From contig NC_064433.1 in NCBI RefSeq assembly GCF_023343835.1, positions 67,540,032-67,604,031 of the forward strand: a stretch of 64,000 nucleotides of DNA, read 5' to 3'. The notes beneath the pieces are model-generated. The model was not told the origin of the DNA and ran no database searches. It saw nothing but the letters and a program-made list of their open reading frames with translations. A program made the position numbers and the translations under genes. This DNA is from Lagopus muta (Eukaryota > Chordata > Aves > Galliformes > Phasianidae). Shown in pieces: positions 37,463-61,800 of this stretch. Numbering within the stretch: position 1 is the first letter of the stretch; every line of letters begins with the position of its first letter.

Positions 37463-37849
37463 GAGTGGTTAAAAGAAATAGGTTAATTCATCTCTAGGTA
37501 ATACCCAGTGCCAATAGAAGTGGCTTCTTTGTAGTAGTCCTAGAAATGAGAGCAAGCAAGATAAGATCAGGCTAGAATAAGATGGGATCATTGAAAGCAG
37601 GTGAGCTCAGTAGGTGTGAAAGCAGCGGGGCCTGCTGGGCTGGTCCCTGCTCAGGGAGATGCCAGGGGAAACATCCTGCAGCGCTGCCTGCCAGCACTGC
37701 CAGGCTCTGCTGGGCACAGCATCTGTTGGCAGTTCTGTTCAGCCCACCCCATGGCTCTGACAGTGCTCAGTTACCACAGAACCTTCACTAAGGAAGGGAT
37801 TTCCCTCAGGTTATTGCATCAGGAAATCACCTGTGCAGAGCGTGAGTCA

Positions 37850-38493
37850 GAAAGCATCACACAGACACAGCTGGGAACACGGCTGAAACTCATTATCCAT
37901 AAAGTCTTCAGCTAAGGCATAGCCCGTTCACCTCAGAGGCTGAAGGACTAGCTTGGCTTCACAGATCCTCATACGAAGTCCTTCTGTTGAGCAGGATCCT
38001 CCTGGTCAACTTCATCAGCTTCTGTGTGGAGAAGGGAGTGGAGGAATGCATCGTGACCAGTAAAACAACCATGTAACAGGCTGTGCTCTTTGGAGTGGAT
38101 TGGCTCTGGGCTCTGTTGGGTGCTGACAAGTGCATCGAGCTGCAGCTGAGTGCAGATCCTACAGCTGGCAGAGCTCTGCCAGAGTGGGATGGCCCCACAG
38201 GAGCACTGGGGACAGCCTGGAGGCTGTACTGGTGGGCAGACACTGCTGGAGCTGCTGAGAGAGTCCAGACAAGATCTGCTGTCTGGTAGGATGGGACTGC
38301 GAGGGCTTGTTTGCCATGTTTGGCATGCCAGGAAACCTGAGGACCAAATTCTGCTGGATAACGTTGTGAAGGAAGAGCAGAAACACTGCCTGTTGATCAG
38401 GCAGCTTCCTGCCCACAGAGAGGTGCTGGAGAGCTGCATTGGTGCAACACACGGGCTGAAGGAGGCAGGCAATCTGTCCGTAAATCTCTGTAA
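37850..38493 (+). pseudogene. REP15: Degraded REP15 (Rab15 effector protein) pseudogene
   Basis: REP15 is a single-exon gene for a Rab15 effector in endocytic recycling and lies just downstream of PPFIBP1, on the same strand, in human. Fragments in different + frames follow the human protein order: QRLKD-stop-LGF (human QKLKEYLGF), LVNFISFCVEKGVEE (LIHFITFCQEKGVDE), QAVLFGVDWLWALLGADK (QAFLFGADWIWTFWGSDK), DCEGLFAMFGMPGN (DCLGLFIIFGMPGK) and HGLKEAG (DGLREVG). In-frame stops are at 37,913, 37,949 and 38,074, and the matching frame changes at least three times. No intact frame remains. The human sequence is recalled, not aligned, but order, strand and location all agree. Confidence 0.78.
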
Positions 38494-40258
38494 ACCTCGA
38501 GCTGGCAGCAGGGTGTCTGCAGGCCCTCACCAAAGGCTGTGGGTGGCGCTGAGCCTCGGTGGGCTTCGTGCCCAACATCACTCCACCCCTATTTCTCACC
38601 TTCCCCCTCCACCCACTGTACTGCCTTCTATTGTGCGGCAGCCAATCTGACTCAGTCTGCCCAGGTTTTAGAACAACAGCACACTGTTCTAAAATACAAT
38701 CTGCCAGAAAAAGTGTTTATAGAAGGCGTGGAGCCATCCCAGGACATTTTGTTCACCAACCATGGAGCCTTGGCTGGGGCCATGAAGGCTTTATCAAATG
38801 GTGCCTTCAGGAGGAGTTATTAGGCTTGGCTCAGCCTTTGTGTGCTGTGCATATAGAAAGGGCAGGCTGGTTTCTTTTTTCTTTTTTTTTTAAATAGTAT
38901 GTTGAGTCTGTAATAGAGAAAACATGCTGTTACTGCTGTCAGAGTGGTGGTGCAAGTAGAGAAAAATGCAAGGGCTTCAGAACACTGTTGGAGGAATGGA
39001 GCTCGTTCTCCTAGTGGAGAACTCCCTGTCCTGAGATAGAAATGAGCCAAATGAGAACCCTATCATCTGCACAGGAAGGCAACCAGCACCAGGCTGATGC
39101 TGGGACTGGAGAGCCTCAGAGCTGTGACCCAGCGCTGGGCTCTGCCACAAACCCTATTCTTGCTGGTGGCAAAAACCAGCTGCAGTTGTTTAAGGAGACA
39201 TGGGAAAATGAACCCATGGAGATGGGGGCTGGCATCCAGGGCAGCCTTTGTCTTTCAGTGCAGCAGAGAAGGAAGGGCTCCTGACAGCCCTGGCAGCAAG
39301 CAGAAATCTGGAAGAGGCAAGAATGTTTCGCTTTGTCTTTGGTTTTGGTATCTTAGCAGCTCATTGTGTTTATGTAGTGGTTTACTCAATTTCCCTCAGG
39401 TTTTAGCTGACAGCATTTCAGGTTGCACAACTGTAGTAGCTTTCTTCCAGCTGCTGTTAAGCAGCAAAGGGAAGAGCTCCACAGGTTTCAGGCTGGCAAA
39501 ACCACAGTGTTTGTAGGCCACAGGTAGGGACTTACTGCTGTGTACACTAACAGTTTGATGGTATTGACCTCCTGGGTGGTGGTTTTCCTTATAATTTTCT
39601 TTCTTTCTTTTAACAGAATAAAAGCAGTTTCAAAAGTGTCATTCATATGTTACTGTTTAGTTTCTGAGTTATAAAATGGGGAAGCTGTGACAGCTGAGAA
39701 TTAAAGGCTGTGGTCTGCACATTCAAACAAAAGGGCACAATGAGGTCCAGCATCAGTGCAGGAGCTCTCCATGCAATAAATCCTTGCTCTGAGAGAGGCC
39801 AAGCTATGCGAATCACATACTGGGGCAGATGGCCTCCTGACCTGATCCCCCCAAAGGCTCTGCTACCTCAGGTAAGTCATGCTGCTGCATTCTTGGCTCT
39901 GGCAGGAATCAGTGCTGTGGGTAATAAAGGCAAGGATGAACAGCAATGTATTCGGTGAAGTCAGTGTGACTTTTTGCTCACTGCTGGTGTCTTGGCCCAA
40001 GTGATTCACAGCCAATCCTCAGGTAGTGATTTTCACCCAAAGAATAACAGCAGAAAACCTCACCCCCACCCTTTACTGGGGGCTCACTGGCTGTGAGAAG
40101 GGCCTCTTGGAGCACATTTCTGAAGCTGTTTCAGTTTTCCAGGTCCTGTGAGAATGTTCTCCCCTAACCTCCATCACAGGTAGGAGCTCGCTGACGCCCA
40201 CTCCGCTACAACTGTAAGAGAGATGAATCTGAGAATCAAAAACAATGCAAAACCAGCT
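38494..40258. other. Intergenic DNA between the REP15 remnant and the CYB5R3 3' end
   Basis: Short open frames only, none with recognisable protein features. No repeat family recognised. The two flanking genes converge here. Confidence 0.65.
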
Positions 40259-40264
40259 TTTATT
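40259..40264 (-). terminator. Candidate CYB5R3 poly(A) signal
   Basis: TTTATT on the + strand reads AATAAA on the - strand, in CAAGTAATAAAGCTGG. Best candidate downstream of the stop; weaker variants exist nearer. Confidence 0.45.
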
Positions 40265-41137
40265 ACTTGTTTAAGTGCCACAGTACAGGACCAGCAAGCA
40301 AAAGGGATCGGGGCACCATCTTTTCATCAGATTATATAAAAACCTCCTTTTTAATTAAAGAGCTTCATGTTCGCAAGGAAGATGTACAAAATAAAGGCAA
40401 AACGAACAGATTCTGGTGACAGACAGAAAACAGTGGTAGTTTAATCCTTGACTCAGCAGCTTGCACCAACCTCTCACACAAACAGTTGGGTAAACAGCAA
40501 ACAGATGTTTTTAAGCATTCTGAAGTGCTCTACAGACACAGTTTGTCTCTTCTGAAGTGGAAGGTGATGGGATAAGTAACACACAGGTGAGGCACCTGCA
40601 TCATCATTTCTGACAGATGTGGAAAAAAACAGTAATTAGAAAAAAGGTTCAGTTATACAAAAATGTTGATGTGTTACCAGCGAGTTATTTTTGATATGAA
40701 CACTTCCTTAAATACAGTCTTGGAATAAAAAACCTGTTTACTCCACAGTGATGTAAACCAGCAGCAAAACAATTCATCTCCAATTTCTGCTTTTTGCCTC
40801 ACAAAAAGATAAAGGAACTGACCTCTGGAGCACAATATTAAAATGAGTTTCAGAAACGCACATCAAATACTGAAGATTTCAGAGGCAAGTGTCTATTTAA
40901 TAAACTTTATAGTATTATTCTTTGCAGGTTCCTTAAGTTAACTGTAGTATCCTTTTCTCCTTTTAATTGATGCTGAAGATTCACCTTTTAAGTGTATACT
41001 ACACAGCTGTTGGATGGGCACAAAAGAAAGCGGGGCAAGTTACAGCCTCAAATAGTGCCCAAATCTTTACACAAGTGACACACATGGCACACCACTACCT
41101 GCAGCTAACTTGCATCCACGTGACTTCAGCTGTGGTA

Positions 41138-41226
41138 CTGAGGGATGTGGTTTAGGGGGGAAGTATTGGTGAATGGTTGGACTGGGTGATGTTGGAGGTC
41201 TGTTCCAGCTCTGGTGATTCTACGAC
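41138..41226 (+). mobile_element. CR1 LINE 3' end
   Basis: CTGAGGGATGTGGTTTAGG, then GGTTGGACTGGGTGATGTTG and GGTGATTCTACGA. Lies in the inferred CYB5R3 3' UTR, antisense to it. Confidence 0.85.
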
Positions 41227-42547
41227 TTCATCCACCACCACCCACCATCCTTTCCCTCACTGTGATTTCATCACCAGACCACGACTTTGTCTCCTGGACT
41301 TCTTGCAGGACAGCCCCAACCTCAGTGTGTGTGGATGCAGAAGGACAGCACACTGGAGGCATGAAGTTTTGCTAAAGGTCAGGTGAAAGGCTGCTGTAAA
41401 AATTATATTAAGAAACAAATGGAAGCTGTAATAAACAGCACGTAAGGAAGAGTTTTAGATTCAGAGATACATTTGAATCAGCTGTCAGTTGGGTGGCTTA
41501 AGGCTGTTCCCATGCAATCCTCTTTCTTCTTTGGAGCTCTTCCAGAGCAAGATGTGCAGGCATATCACACCTGCCAGGACCCACTGCTGAGCTGGACCAC
41601 CCAATGAACCCCAGTCTGGCTAACCCAGCTCTGGGAAACAAACTAAAACCAGATCCAGTTTTCACCCAGCACTTTTTCACTGCACAGAACCTGCAGAACA
41701 ATCACTTTCCCACTCCTATGGTACTGCCTGTTATTTAAAAGTAAATACACACGTCAGTATTTTTTCAGTATTCAGCACACATACAAGCAAAGACTTCCAG
41801 GACAGTCAGTAAAGCACCTGCTGTCCAGAGTTTCTTTCATTGCCCAGGGATGTGAGCAGCTGGAAAAGTGTTTCCACGTAAAAGAGGCTATTCCAAAATA
41901 CACAGGAAACAAATTTTATATAGCTGTCTACCCCTCTATTTTGATTAACAAGGCAACTTCCTTAAACAACTTCAGTCATACGTGGTTAGCTGTCATCCTT
42001 CAAATGAACACTCTTAAGCTCCTGATGGTGCAAAGATTATGCATACCAGGAAAACGCTCCTGGTCCTCACACAGTAACATCTCTTTAAAGTTTGATATAA
42101 GCAGGGCGAATCATCCAGCTCATTCCATGTTTCATACTTCGCACCAAATAAAATACTGGGTATGCACAGTGTTAGGAAGTGGGATATTACTGCTATTTGA
42201 TTACAGTGCTAAGAAGAGTGTAAATGAGTATTTGCTGCCCTAAGAAGCTTTCCAGCCTCGAGATGGAATATAATCTTTCTACAGGACAGACACGGCAAGC
42301 ACAACACAGCTGAGGACTGCGCATGGCTACGTCTCTGCCAGAAGGCTGTTTGTGTGTAACGTACAGTACGGTTAGCATATAGTTAAGCTTAAGTGTCTAA
42401 CTTGCCAGAGATTCAGATAAAAATGAAGTACTTCTAATGTAAATGTAGCTTCCCAGCACTGTGCATCAGCCATCTCTAACTTTCTCTTGTTCCCCATTAA
42501 CTGTTTTTCTTTCCTTCCTCACAAGACCACTGAAGTATCAGCCTTCA

Positions 42548-54889
<12,342 letters not shown>

Positions 54890-55110
54890 CGCTGCCCTCC
54901 AGCCCAAGCGCCGGCTCCGCCCCGCCAATCAGCGCCCGGCCTCCCCGCCGCACCGCCCCGCTGAGCGGTGCTCCGCCAATCCCCGCGGGCCACCAGGGGG
55001 CGCCGCGGCACCGCTGTGGCAGCGGGCGGGCCGTAGGCCTGCGGGATGGGCGCGGCGGGGCCGCACTTGGGCCCCATCGGTACCGCCTGGGTAGGGCGGG
55101 CAGCTCCGGC
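54890..55110 (-). promoter_or_regulatory. CYB5R3 promoter in a CpG island
   Basis: Very GC- and CpG-rich DNA runs from about 54,300 to 55,110 and covers exon 1. No TATA box is seen. CCAAT boxes in GCCAATC context start at 54,925 and 54,976. This is the housekeeping-type layout expected for a widely expressed reductase. Confidence 0.75.
54990..55005 (+). promoter_or_regulatory. CTCF-type core motif
   Basis: CCACCAGGGGGCGCCG, preceded by GGG, closely matches the CTCF core consensus (CCACnAGGGGGCGC) in forward orientation. It lies about 100 bp upstream of the CYB5R3 start codon. Occupancy is inferred. Confidence 0.7.
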
Positions 55111-55325
55111 CGCCTGAGCTGCAGTCCGTGCTGTTCCTTACCGCACAGGCTGGCGGGGACGGAGCGGCAAAACCGGGGTAGGGTGGGTGGAAATGGCGAA
55201 AAGAAAACCGGCCGCGTCCTCTGGACACGCTTCTGTTTGTTTCCCTCACCAAAGAAGGAATACATCGAAGAACCATTTCTGTTAGCTTCACCCCTTCTAT
55301 GAGTCTGTCCTTATCGCTTTATCAT

Positions 55326-55352
55326 GTATACATATATATACATATATATTCA
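55326..55352 (+). repeat. TA-rich dinucleotide tract
   Basis: GTATACATATATATACATAT-type sequence just before a CR1 copy. A similar tract lies at about 58,125-58,150. Confidence 0.85.
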
Positions 55353-55392
55353 TAATGCTCTTTTGCCCATTATTAGCAAGATCATACAGTCA

Positions 55393-55725
55393 CACAATCA
55401 TAGAACCACAGAATGGTTTGGGTTGGAAGGAACCTTCAAACTCACCCAGTTCCAACCCCATGCTATGGGCAGGGCTGCCAACCAGCTCAGGCTGCCCAGA
55501 GGCCCATCCAGCCTGGATTTGATTTCCTTCAGGGATGGGGCAACCACAGCTGCTATGGGCTGCTTTGCCAGGGCCTCACTGCCCTCTGAGTGAAGAACTT
55601 CGCTTAATATGTAACCTAGATCTCCCCTTTCAGTTTAAAACCATTCTCCTTGTCCTATCACTACACTCTCTGTTAAGGAGTTCCTCTACAGCTCTCTTAC
55701 AGGTCCACTCTAAGTACTGTAAGGA
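55393..55725 (-). mobile_element. CR1 LINE 3' fragment
   Basis: Reversed CR1: AATCATAGAACCACAGAATG, CCAGAGGCCCATCCAGCC, CTGAGTGAAGAACTTC. Lies about 300 bp beyond the CYB5R3 CpG island. Confidence 0.9.
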
Positions 55726-55727
55726 AG

Positions 55728-55892
55728 ATCACAGAATGGCCTGGGTTGGAAGGGACCTCAAGGATCATGAACCTCCAACCCCCTGCTACAGACAGGGCCT
55801 CCAACCTCCCCATTTAATACTAGACTAGGCTGCCCAGGGCCCCATCCAACCTGGCCTTGAACACCTCCAGGGATGGGGCATCCACAGCTTCT
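55728..55892 (-). mobile_element. CR1 LINE 3' fragment, directly adjacent to another
   Basis: ATCACAGAATGGCCTGGGTT through CCCAGGGCCCCATCCAACCT to GGGGCATCCACAGCTTCTA. Same orientation as, and abutting, the preceding CR1 copy. Confidence 0.88.
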
Positions 55893-58800
55893 AGTAGCAA
55901 GAGGGGAAAGCAGAGGTATGCTCAGTAAACATCCAGTACCTTTGCTTCCTAAGCAACAGCTGAGTCCCAACATCTTTTCAAAATACAGAGAAGATAGCTT
56001 ACCTCTATCAGCATCACCGTTCACTATACTGCTATACATAAGCCTGAACATCCCTCACTCATACATCTACAGAGTCAGTGCCTGCACCTCACTCAGAATA
56101 AGGCTGTTGAGGTGGACGCATTTCTCAATGTGGTTCTCCTTATTTTCTGGGGAGGAAGTTTATGCAGCTCCCTGGCATCTGATTTTGAGAATAACATTTG
56201 GAGGAACTTCTTTCTTCCTAGGCAGTGGGTGAAGAACCTCAGAACACATGCTCAATTCTCAGCTTCTGGTGTGGAGAAAAGTGCCCAGGTACCAGGGTGC
56301 CCAACACAGGGCTTCCAAGTCCATGAGTGGATCCAGTCCTTACTGTCTAGGCTGGAAGGCTAACAGCCTGGCACAGCAATGACAACATTCATCTGAAAAG
56401 CACAAGAATGGAGGTGTGGAACAAGGGAGCATGTTTTGGTCAGAACTCCTAAAATTTTGGTTTACACTGATATGTACAAATTACTGACTAGTAAATAAAT
56501 AAATTTGGAAGTCTGTGCTCAGTACCTCAGAAGCTCTTTCATAAATATGTAAACAGGCCTTAATTGTTCCTATACGATCTCTTCTAATAAAATCAAGGAA
56601 AGCATAAGCTTGAATCCTCGTATCAAGATAAAATAAAATAATAATGTGGCAACCAGGCACGGACTCAGATGTGAACAATCCAAGTCATTTATTACAGGTT
56701 CTCACATCACTTATATACATTCAAGAGTTTCTTTTTTTTAAGTTTTCCCATTTGCCTTTACATGTCAACAAAGTATTCCACAAACATTCCTTAAGCATGC
56801 CTACAGGTGCTTGTCCGAAGAGAGCCATAGGCCATTTCTTTTGCTTTACTTCTAGAGATGTTCTTGGTTCTCAGCCTCGCTTTCTCGTGCTGTTTATCTT
56901 GCTTCACAGCTGCTACTCTGAATAGTCTTTATTGTATTCCCACATAATAAAATAAAATAAAATAAAATAAAATAAAATAAAATAAAGTAAAATAAAATAA
57001 AGCTCATTTGTCCCTTTAGTCCCTCAGCCCAGACTGGGGTCCCAAGCCACCTGTGTCCCCAACCTCTTGCTTTATCCCAGTCTCTGGTTTGCTGGCTCCC
57101 TGTCCTGTCAATGGAAATATTCGTACATTCAGATGCCAACCATTAGTTACCTATTAAATCTGGGGATTAGCGCTGGTAAATAAAGGCAGGTCAGCAGGCC
57201 AAGCTGTCCACATCACCAGAAGGAAATGGGAAGGGTCTAAGTGGTGTTTGGCTACAGGGATGGAATTACTCATTTCTGGCCTTTCTGTGACAGAGTTTGC
57301 CTGGCGGTGTCATCCTCTCTTGCTTTTTCCCTTTGAGGACAGCTGCTGCACCAGAAACTCCTAGCAAAAGTGGAGGAACTGTAACAGTATTGGCTGGAAA
57401 GAAGAAGGATTTTAGGATTAGTAGTTTGAAGCTTAGAAACCTGGGTAGGTAACTGAGAGACAGGCTAGGCACTTGGGCCATGGAAATTGGTGGGAATTAA
57501 ACTACCAGGTAGGGCTCCAACTCAAAAATTAACTTTGTGAAGGCAGAAAGCTCCCAAGTCCCCGCTCCCTGCCCACAGTAGGGACGTGAGCTCCTCATCT
57601 CCTCCTCAACCCAGCAAGGTTCTTGCTGACCAGCCCAGGCTGCCTCTCTGCTGTCATTCTACTTTCCCTCCTGGGGGAAAGTCAGGCAAAGGGCAGGAGA
57701 GAAGAGTTTCTCTAAACAAACTATGATCCATTGGCAGCCAAAGCAAAGCACTTTGTCCAGAAACACCTATTGGAGCAGCACAGACAGCCTATGTCCTTTA
57801 GAAATAGACCTTATTCACAGGCTCCTGGCCTCGGTGACAGTCAGCACCTGATGCCTGAGATGGTTGTTCTGTTAGGTCGAGTGTCTGCCACATTCCCCTG
57901 GAAATGCCTAATATGAGCATGGTGACAACAAATGTTCTTACCATTCCCTTGCCCGAACAGCAACAGAGCAGAGGGAGTGTGATGTCATTTTTCTGCAACC
58001 AAAGCATGTTGCCTTATGGAAAGACTTGTTCAGCTGTAATACTGTTCTTGAAAGAGAAACGTGGACCAGAGATACAGAACTATTTGTATAAACAGAAGTC
58101 TAGCATCAAAATGTTTTGGCTTCTGTATACATACATATATATATGCATATTTATAAACATTTATGGTTTGAAACCTAAAGCTGTGTTTTCAGGAACTAGT
58201 TACTACAAAGAAGAAAATGTATAAAAATATTAACCAAAACAAACTTTAAGCCACGCAAAGCTTTAATTTAGCCACATAATGAATACAAGCTTCCCAGAAC
58301 AGGCACTGGCATGGGTGCTTGTGTACATGGCACCTGTCCCTGCTTGCTTCCAGTGATGCATGAAAAGGGCTGCCTTTGCAAAACATTTCCTGTCTATAAT
58401 GCCTCCTGATGCTTACGAAGTCACAACTAACAATTTCAGCTGTTACACAGAGAGGCAAGCCACTTTTTTATTCCCCACCAGCTACTTTTTTGATCCGTCT
58501 TTCATTACCAGCTTTCCTTCTGTTGTCATATAACAAGTGTATATAGACCAGCAGCATTAGAGTCCACCTCAGACAAGTCCCTCAAACCAATAAATAATCC
58601 AGGGTTGATCCAGAAGTAATGACTTGACTCATGTATGAGGATATCAGGCTCAGACCTGAAAACCCTGACAGCGCGTCTCTGCTGTCGTTCCTGGTGCTCT
58701 TGGTCCTCCCAGTCGCCTGCTGATAAGGAGCACAGTTGGTACAGGCAGCTCTGACTTCCTGGTCTGCGTGTGCATGTGGCAGCCAAGGCACAGGACGTGG

Positions 58801-61800
58801 TGCTGTGGCTGCACTCCACGTTTCCTCCTGGGGTTTGGCACCTCCTGTCTTGTCTTTCTGAGTGACTGGAGGGGAAGGGAGGCAGCTCCAGTTCCTGGAC
58901 TACTGGAAGGACTTCTGAGCTCCAGCTTGCATTTTCCCTGCTCAGTGTGGTGCTACAAGAAAAACTTCTGCCTAGCATGGCTGATAGGTAAGAGAAAATC
59001 ATACTGATCTCTAACATGAAAGAGTAGTGGGAACAGGACATACTTGCATGGGAGACATGTAGAAGGGAGTTGGGTGAAATGCAGTGCTGTTTGTATTCAG
59101 TGAGTTCCAGAACGTCACTTCAGCCTGAAAAGGTGGCAAGTTCTGTAAAGACAAAAGAAACATAAATGGCTTTAACTAAATAAGGGAATGCTGTGATTTT
59201 GCTTGGATAGAGCTGATACATAGCATCAGTCTTCCAAATCTGCACAGAACCTTGATGGTGTTCGCAAAGCAGCTGCCCATTGCCGTGTTTGTCTCTTGTA
59301 AAGGCTTTTTCATTTCCACCTACAAAACCCGCTGTATCGTGCTTTTGTATTTCAAATACTGAGTTTATACTAAGAAAAGCATCACAGGAGAAAGACAGGC
59401 ACACTGGCAGAAGTGGAAAACCAAGAGAATTGCTTATCTCTTCAATTAAACCTATGAGATGACAGCAGTATTTTGCATCATTTGAAATATCTTTTTTTAA
59501 GTGATTGAGAACTTCTTTTAAGCTTGCTCATCAGACATTCCAAACTCTTTACTTCTCTACACTGAGATTAAAGGTTTTTTAATAATTGGATTCTGTTCAA
59601 AGGTCCTCTGAAGATAAATTTACTTCAGAGAAGATGCTCGACCAAATCTCCTTTTCCCTTGAAAGGCACAGTGTGACCCATTTGCAATACGTGTTTTTCT
59701 TGCTTTGACTTTATTGACTTTCTCACATGACTTTCCACAGATCCTTCTTACATTCTCTCCACCTCTTGAGTCATTTCTCATTTATAGCAATAAACACCTT
59801 CTTGCTGGGGAATTGTTTTATACATAATGAAAGTTTCATGCAGGAAAATGACTTGGAAAAACAAGCACATCCTCTCTAGATTTCATGTTTCACTTGACAT
59901 CTATAACAAGGTGCAAACAATAACTTCTTTTGCTCTAGTTGCACTGGTGTTGCATTGGGTACTATTGCAGAGACCTTCCCCAAAAGCTTTTTTAGCTCTT
60001 ACAACTGCAGGCCGAGTGTTCTTGGTTTTGGATGGTGCTTTGTGCACGTAAGGACCTCTGAGCAAGACTGCAGCTGGATAAGGTCCAATTGGGCAGATTT
60101 CTTGCATAGATCAAAGTTATTCTATGAGAAAACACCAGTCTAACAGCTGAGAGGCTTCACTGTAAGCAGGAGGCTGAGAATCAGTGACCAAAAAAAAATC
60201 TGTTTTGAATGATACATGCAATTATATTGAAAATCAGCACAAATACGCAATATTCTTTCTCAGGAAAGCTTTACTTAAACACTGCATGTAATGGATTTGC
60301 ATAAAGATTTGCTTTTTGCATTTGTCCAACCTCGTACATGTAAGCTAAGTTTATGGTCCTTTTTTAAAGCAATAATCTCAAGAAAGAGCTTTTACGAGAT
60401 GCCTATGTAAGTTGATAAATGAGTTCTTTGCTTTGGCAGGGATATATGTTTCTTTATTGAATGTGTAGAGGTGCTCTGCTTTGTTGGAAATTAGATGGAC
60501 CAGTAAAACAGAGAGGAAGAGTCCACAGTGATGTTGCGGTAGCACCTAGCAGAGAATCAGGAAAGAAAAGATATTTATTTTATAAAATTAAATGCACGAA
60601 ATATTCTGTAAGATTTCTAGAGGAGAAAAGATCAAGCAAAGCCCTACAGTCCTTTACAAATACAGGACAAATCTGTAAAGAGCAGACCAAGAATAAGCAG
60701 AAGGTATTGAAGGGATTACAGATTTCCTGCGTAGAAAAGAGACTTTTTTAAACTAAAATGCATACATACTAAAATATATGTTTATAGAATACTACACATA
60801 GAAGAAAAGAATACTGACAGCCCCACTGAAGTTTCACATACATTGGATACATTGGATTCCTACCCATCACTGGTAGTTACTTCCAAGGTAAAGAACGTAT
60901 TGAAGATGATATGGCAGCACTCATCAGATGGAATGAGCTGATGCAGAGGAGCAGAGAAACCAGGAGTCCAGAAACCAGGAGGAAAGTGATGCAATAGAAT
61001 TAGATGAGTCCAAGGGAACATGTAGTTCCCTTCTGGAGTTTGAAAATCAGCTCTGTACTGTTCTGGGAACTTGCTGATCCTGTTTCTGAGACTTCAGCCA
61101 AGCTGTTGTGATGAGCAATTTTCTGCCTAATGTTGGTTTGTGAGCTCTTCTGAGAAGGAATTCTTCTTATGACCCTGGAAAGAAGGTAGAAATACTGCTG
61201 ATATCGAATAAAAGCAAAGGTGGTGGTGGCCTCTGTGACAGGTTGTGTTGCTGACTCTTGTGAAGCTGAGAGGCTGCACGGCCTGTGTTGATACCACAGT
61301 GCCACAGACACACGTCTGCTGTGCAAGCAGAGCCAGGGGCTTGGGCAAGGCCAAACAGATATGCATATAAATACATCTGCTCTGCGACAGCCTCCTTCTG
61401 GTGCTCTGCAAGACCTATGCAAAAACTGTCCTTCTTTTAATGCTAGCAACAAACATATCCTTTGGCTACTAGAATTTTTAGTTCTTCTCCTTCATTGGCA
61501 CCTATTCAGGTACAGATCCAAATACATATACAGATACAGATCTTGTATGTATACCATCCATCATCTTGAGGTAACACAGAGACTGAGCCAAAACTGAAGG
61601 TCGGTGTCCCAACACAGCTGAGGTACACGTTGGCTCAGAAGTCCCATTGCAGGCAGACCTGCGTCTGGTCACCAAATATGACAGCTCTCAGCCATACCCT
61701 GCTGAGACAATTTGCTTTCCCCACTAAATAAAACCGGATATAAGATTAATATCATACATATTCTTTATGCTCCTTAGCTGCTGTAGCTTATCCTCTGGTG

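Larger units (their letters stand above)
35466..37849. other. Intergenic DNA between PPFIBP1 and the REP15 remnant
   Basis: No coding exon or RNA gene seen. Holds two CR1 fragments (36,556-36,905 and 37,325-37,462); the rest is unassigned. Confidence 0.7.
40240..42547 (-). other. CYB5R3: CYB5R3 3' UTR (inferred extent)
   Basis: About 2.3 kb between the stop codon and a candidate poly(A) signal. Contains a short antisense CR1 3' end at 41,138-41,226. The extent is inferred from the signal only. Confidence 0.45.

Noticed and set aside
58526..59041. 171-codon - strand open frame in the gene-poor region
   Set aside because: No domain recognised and no conserved pattern; kept only as a place to look for transcripts.
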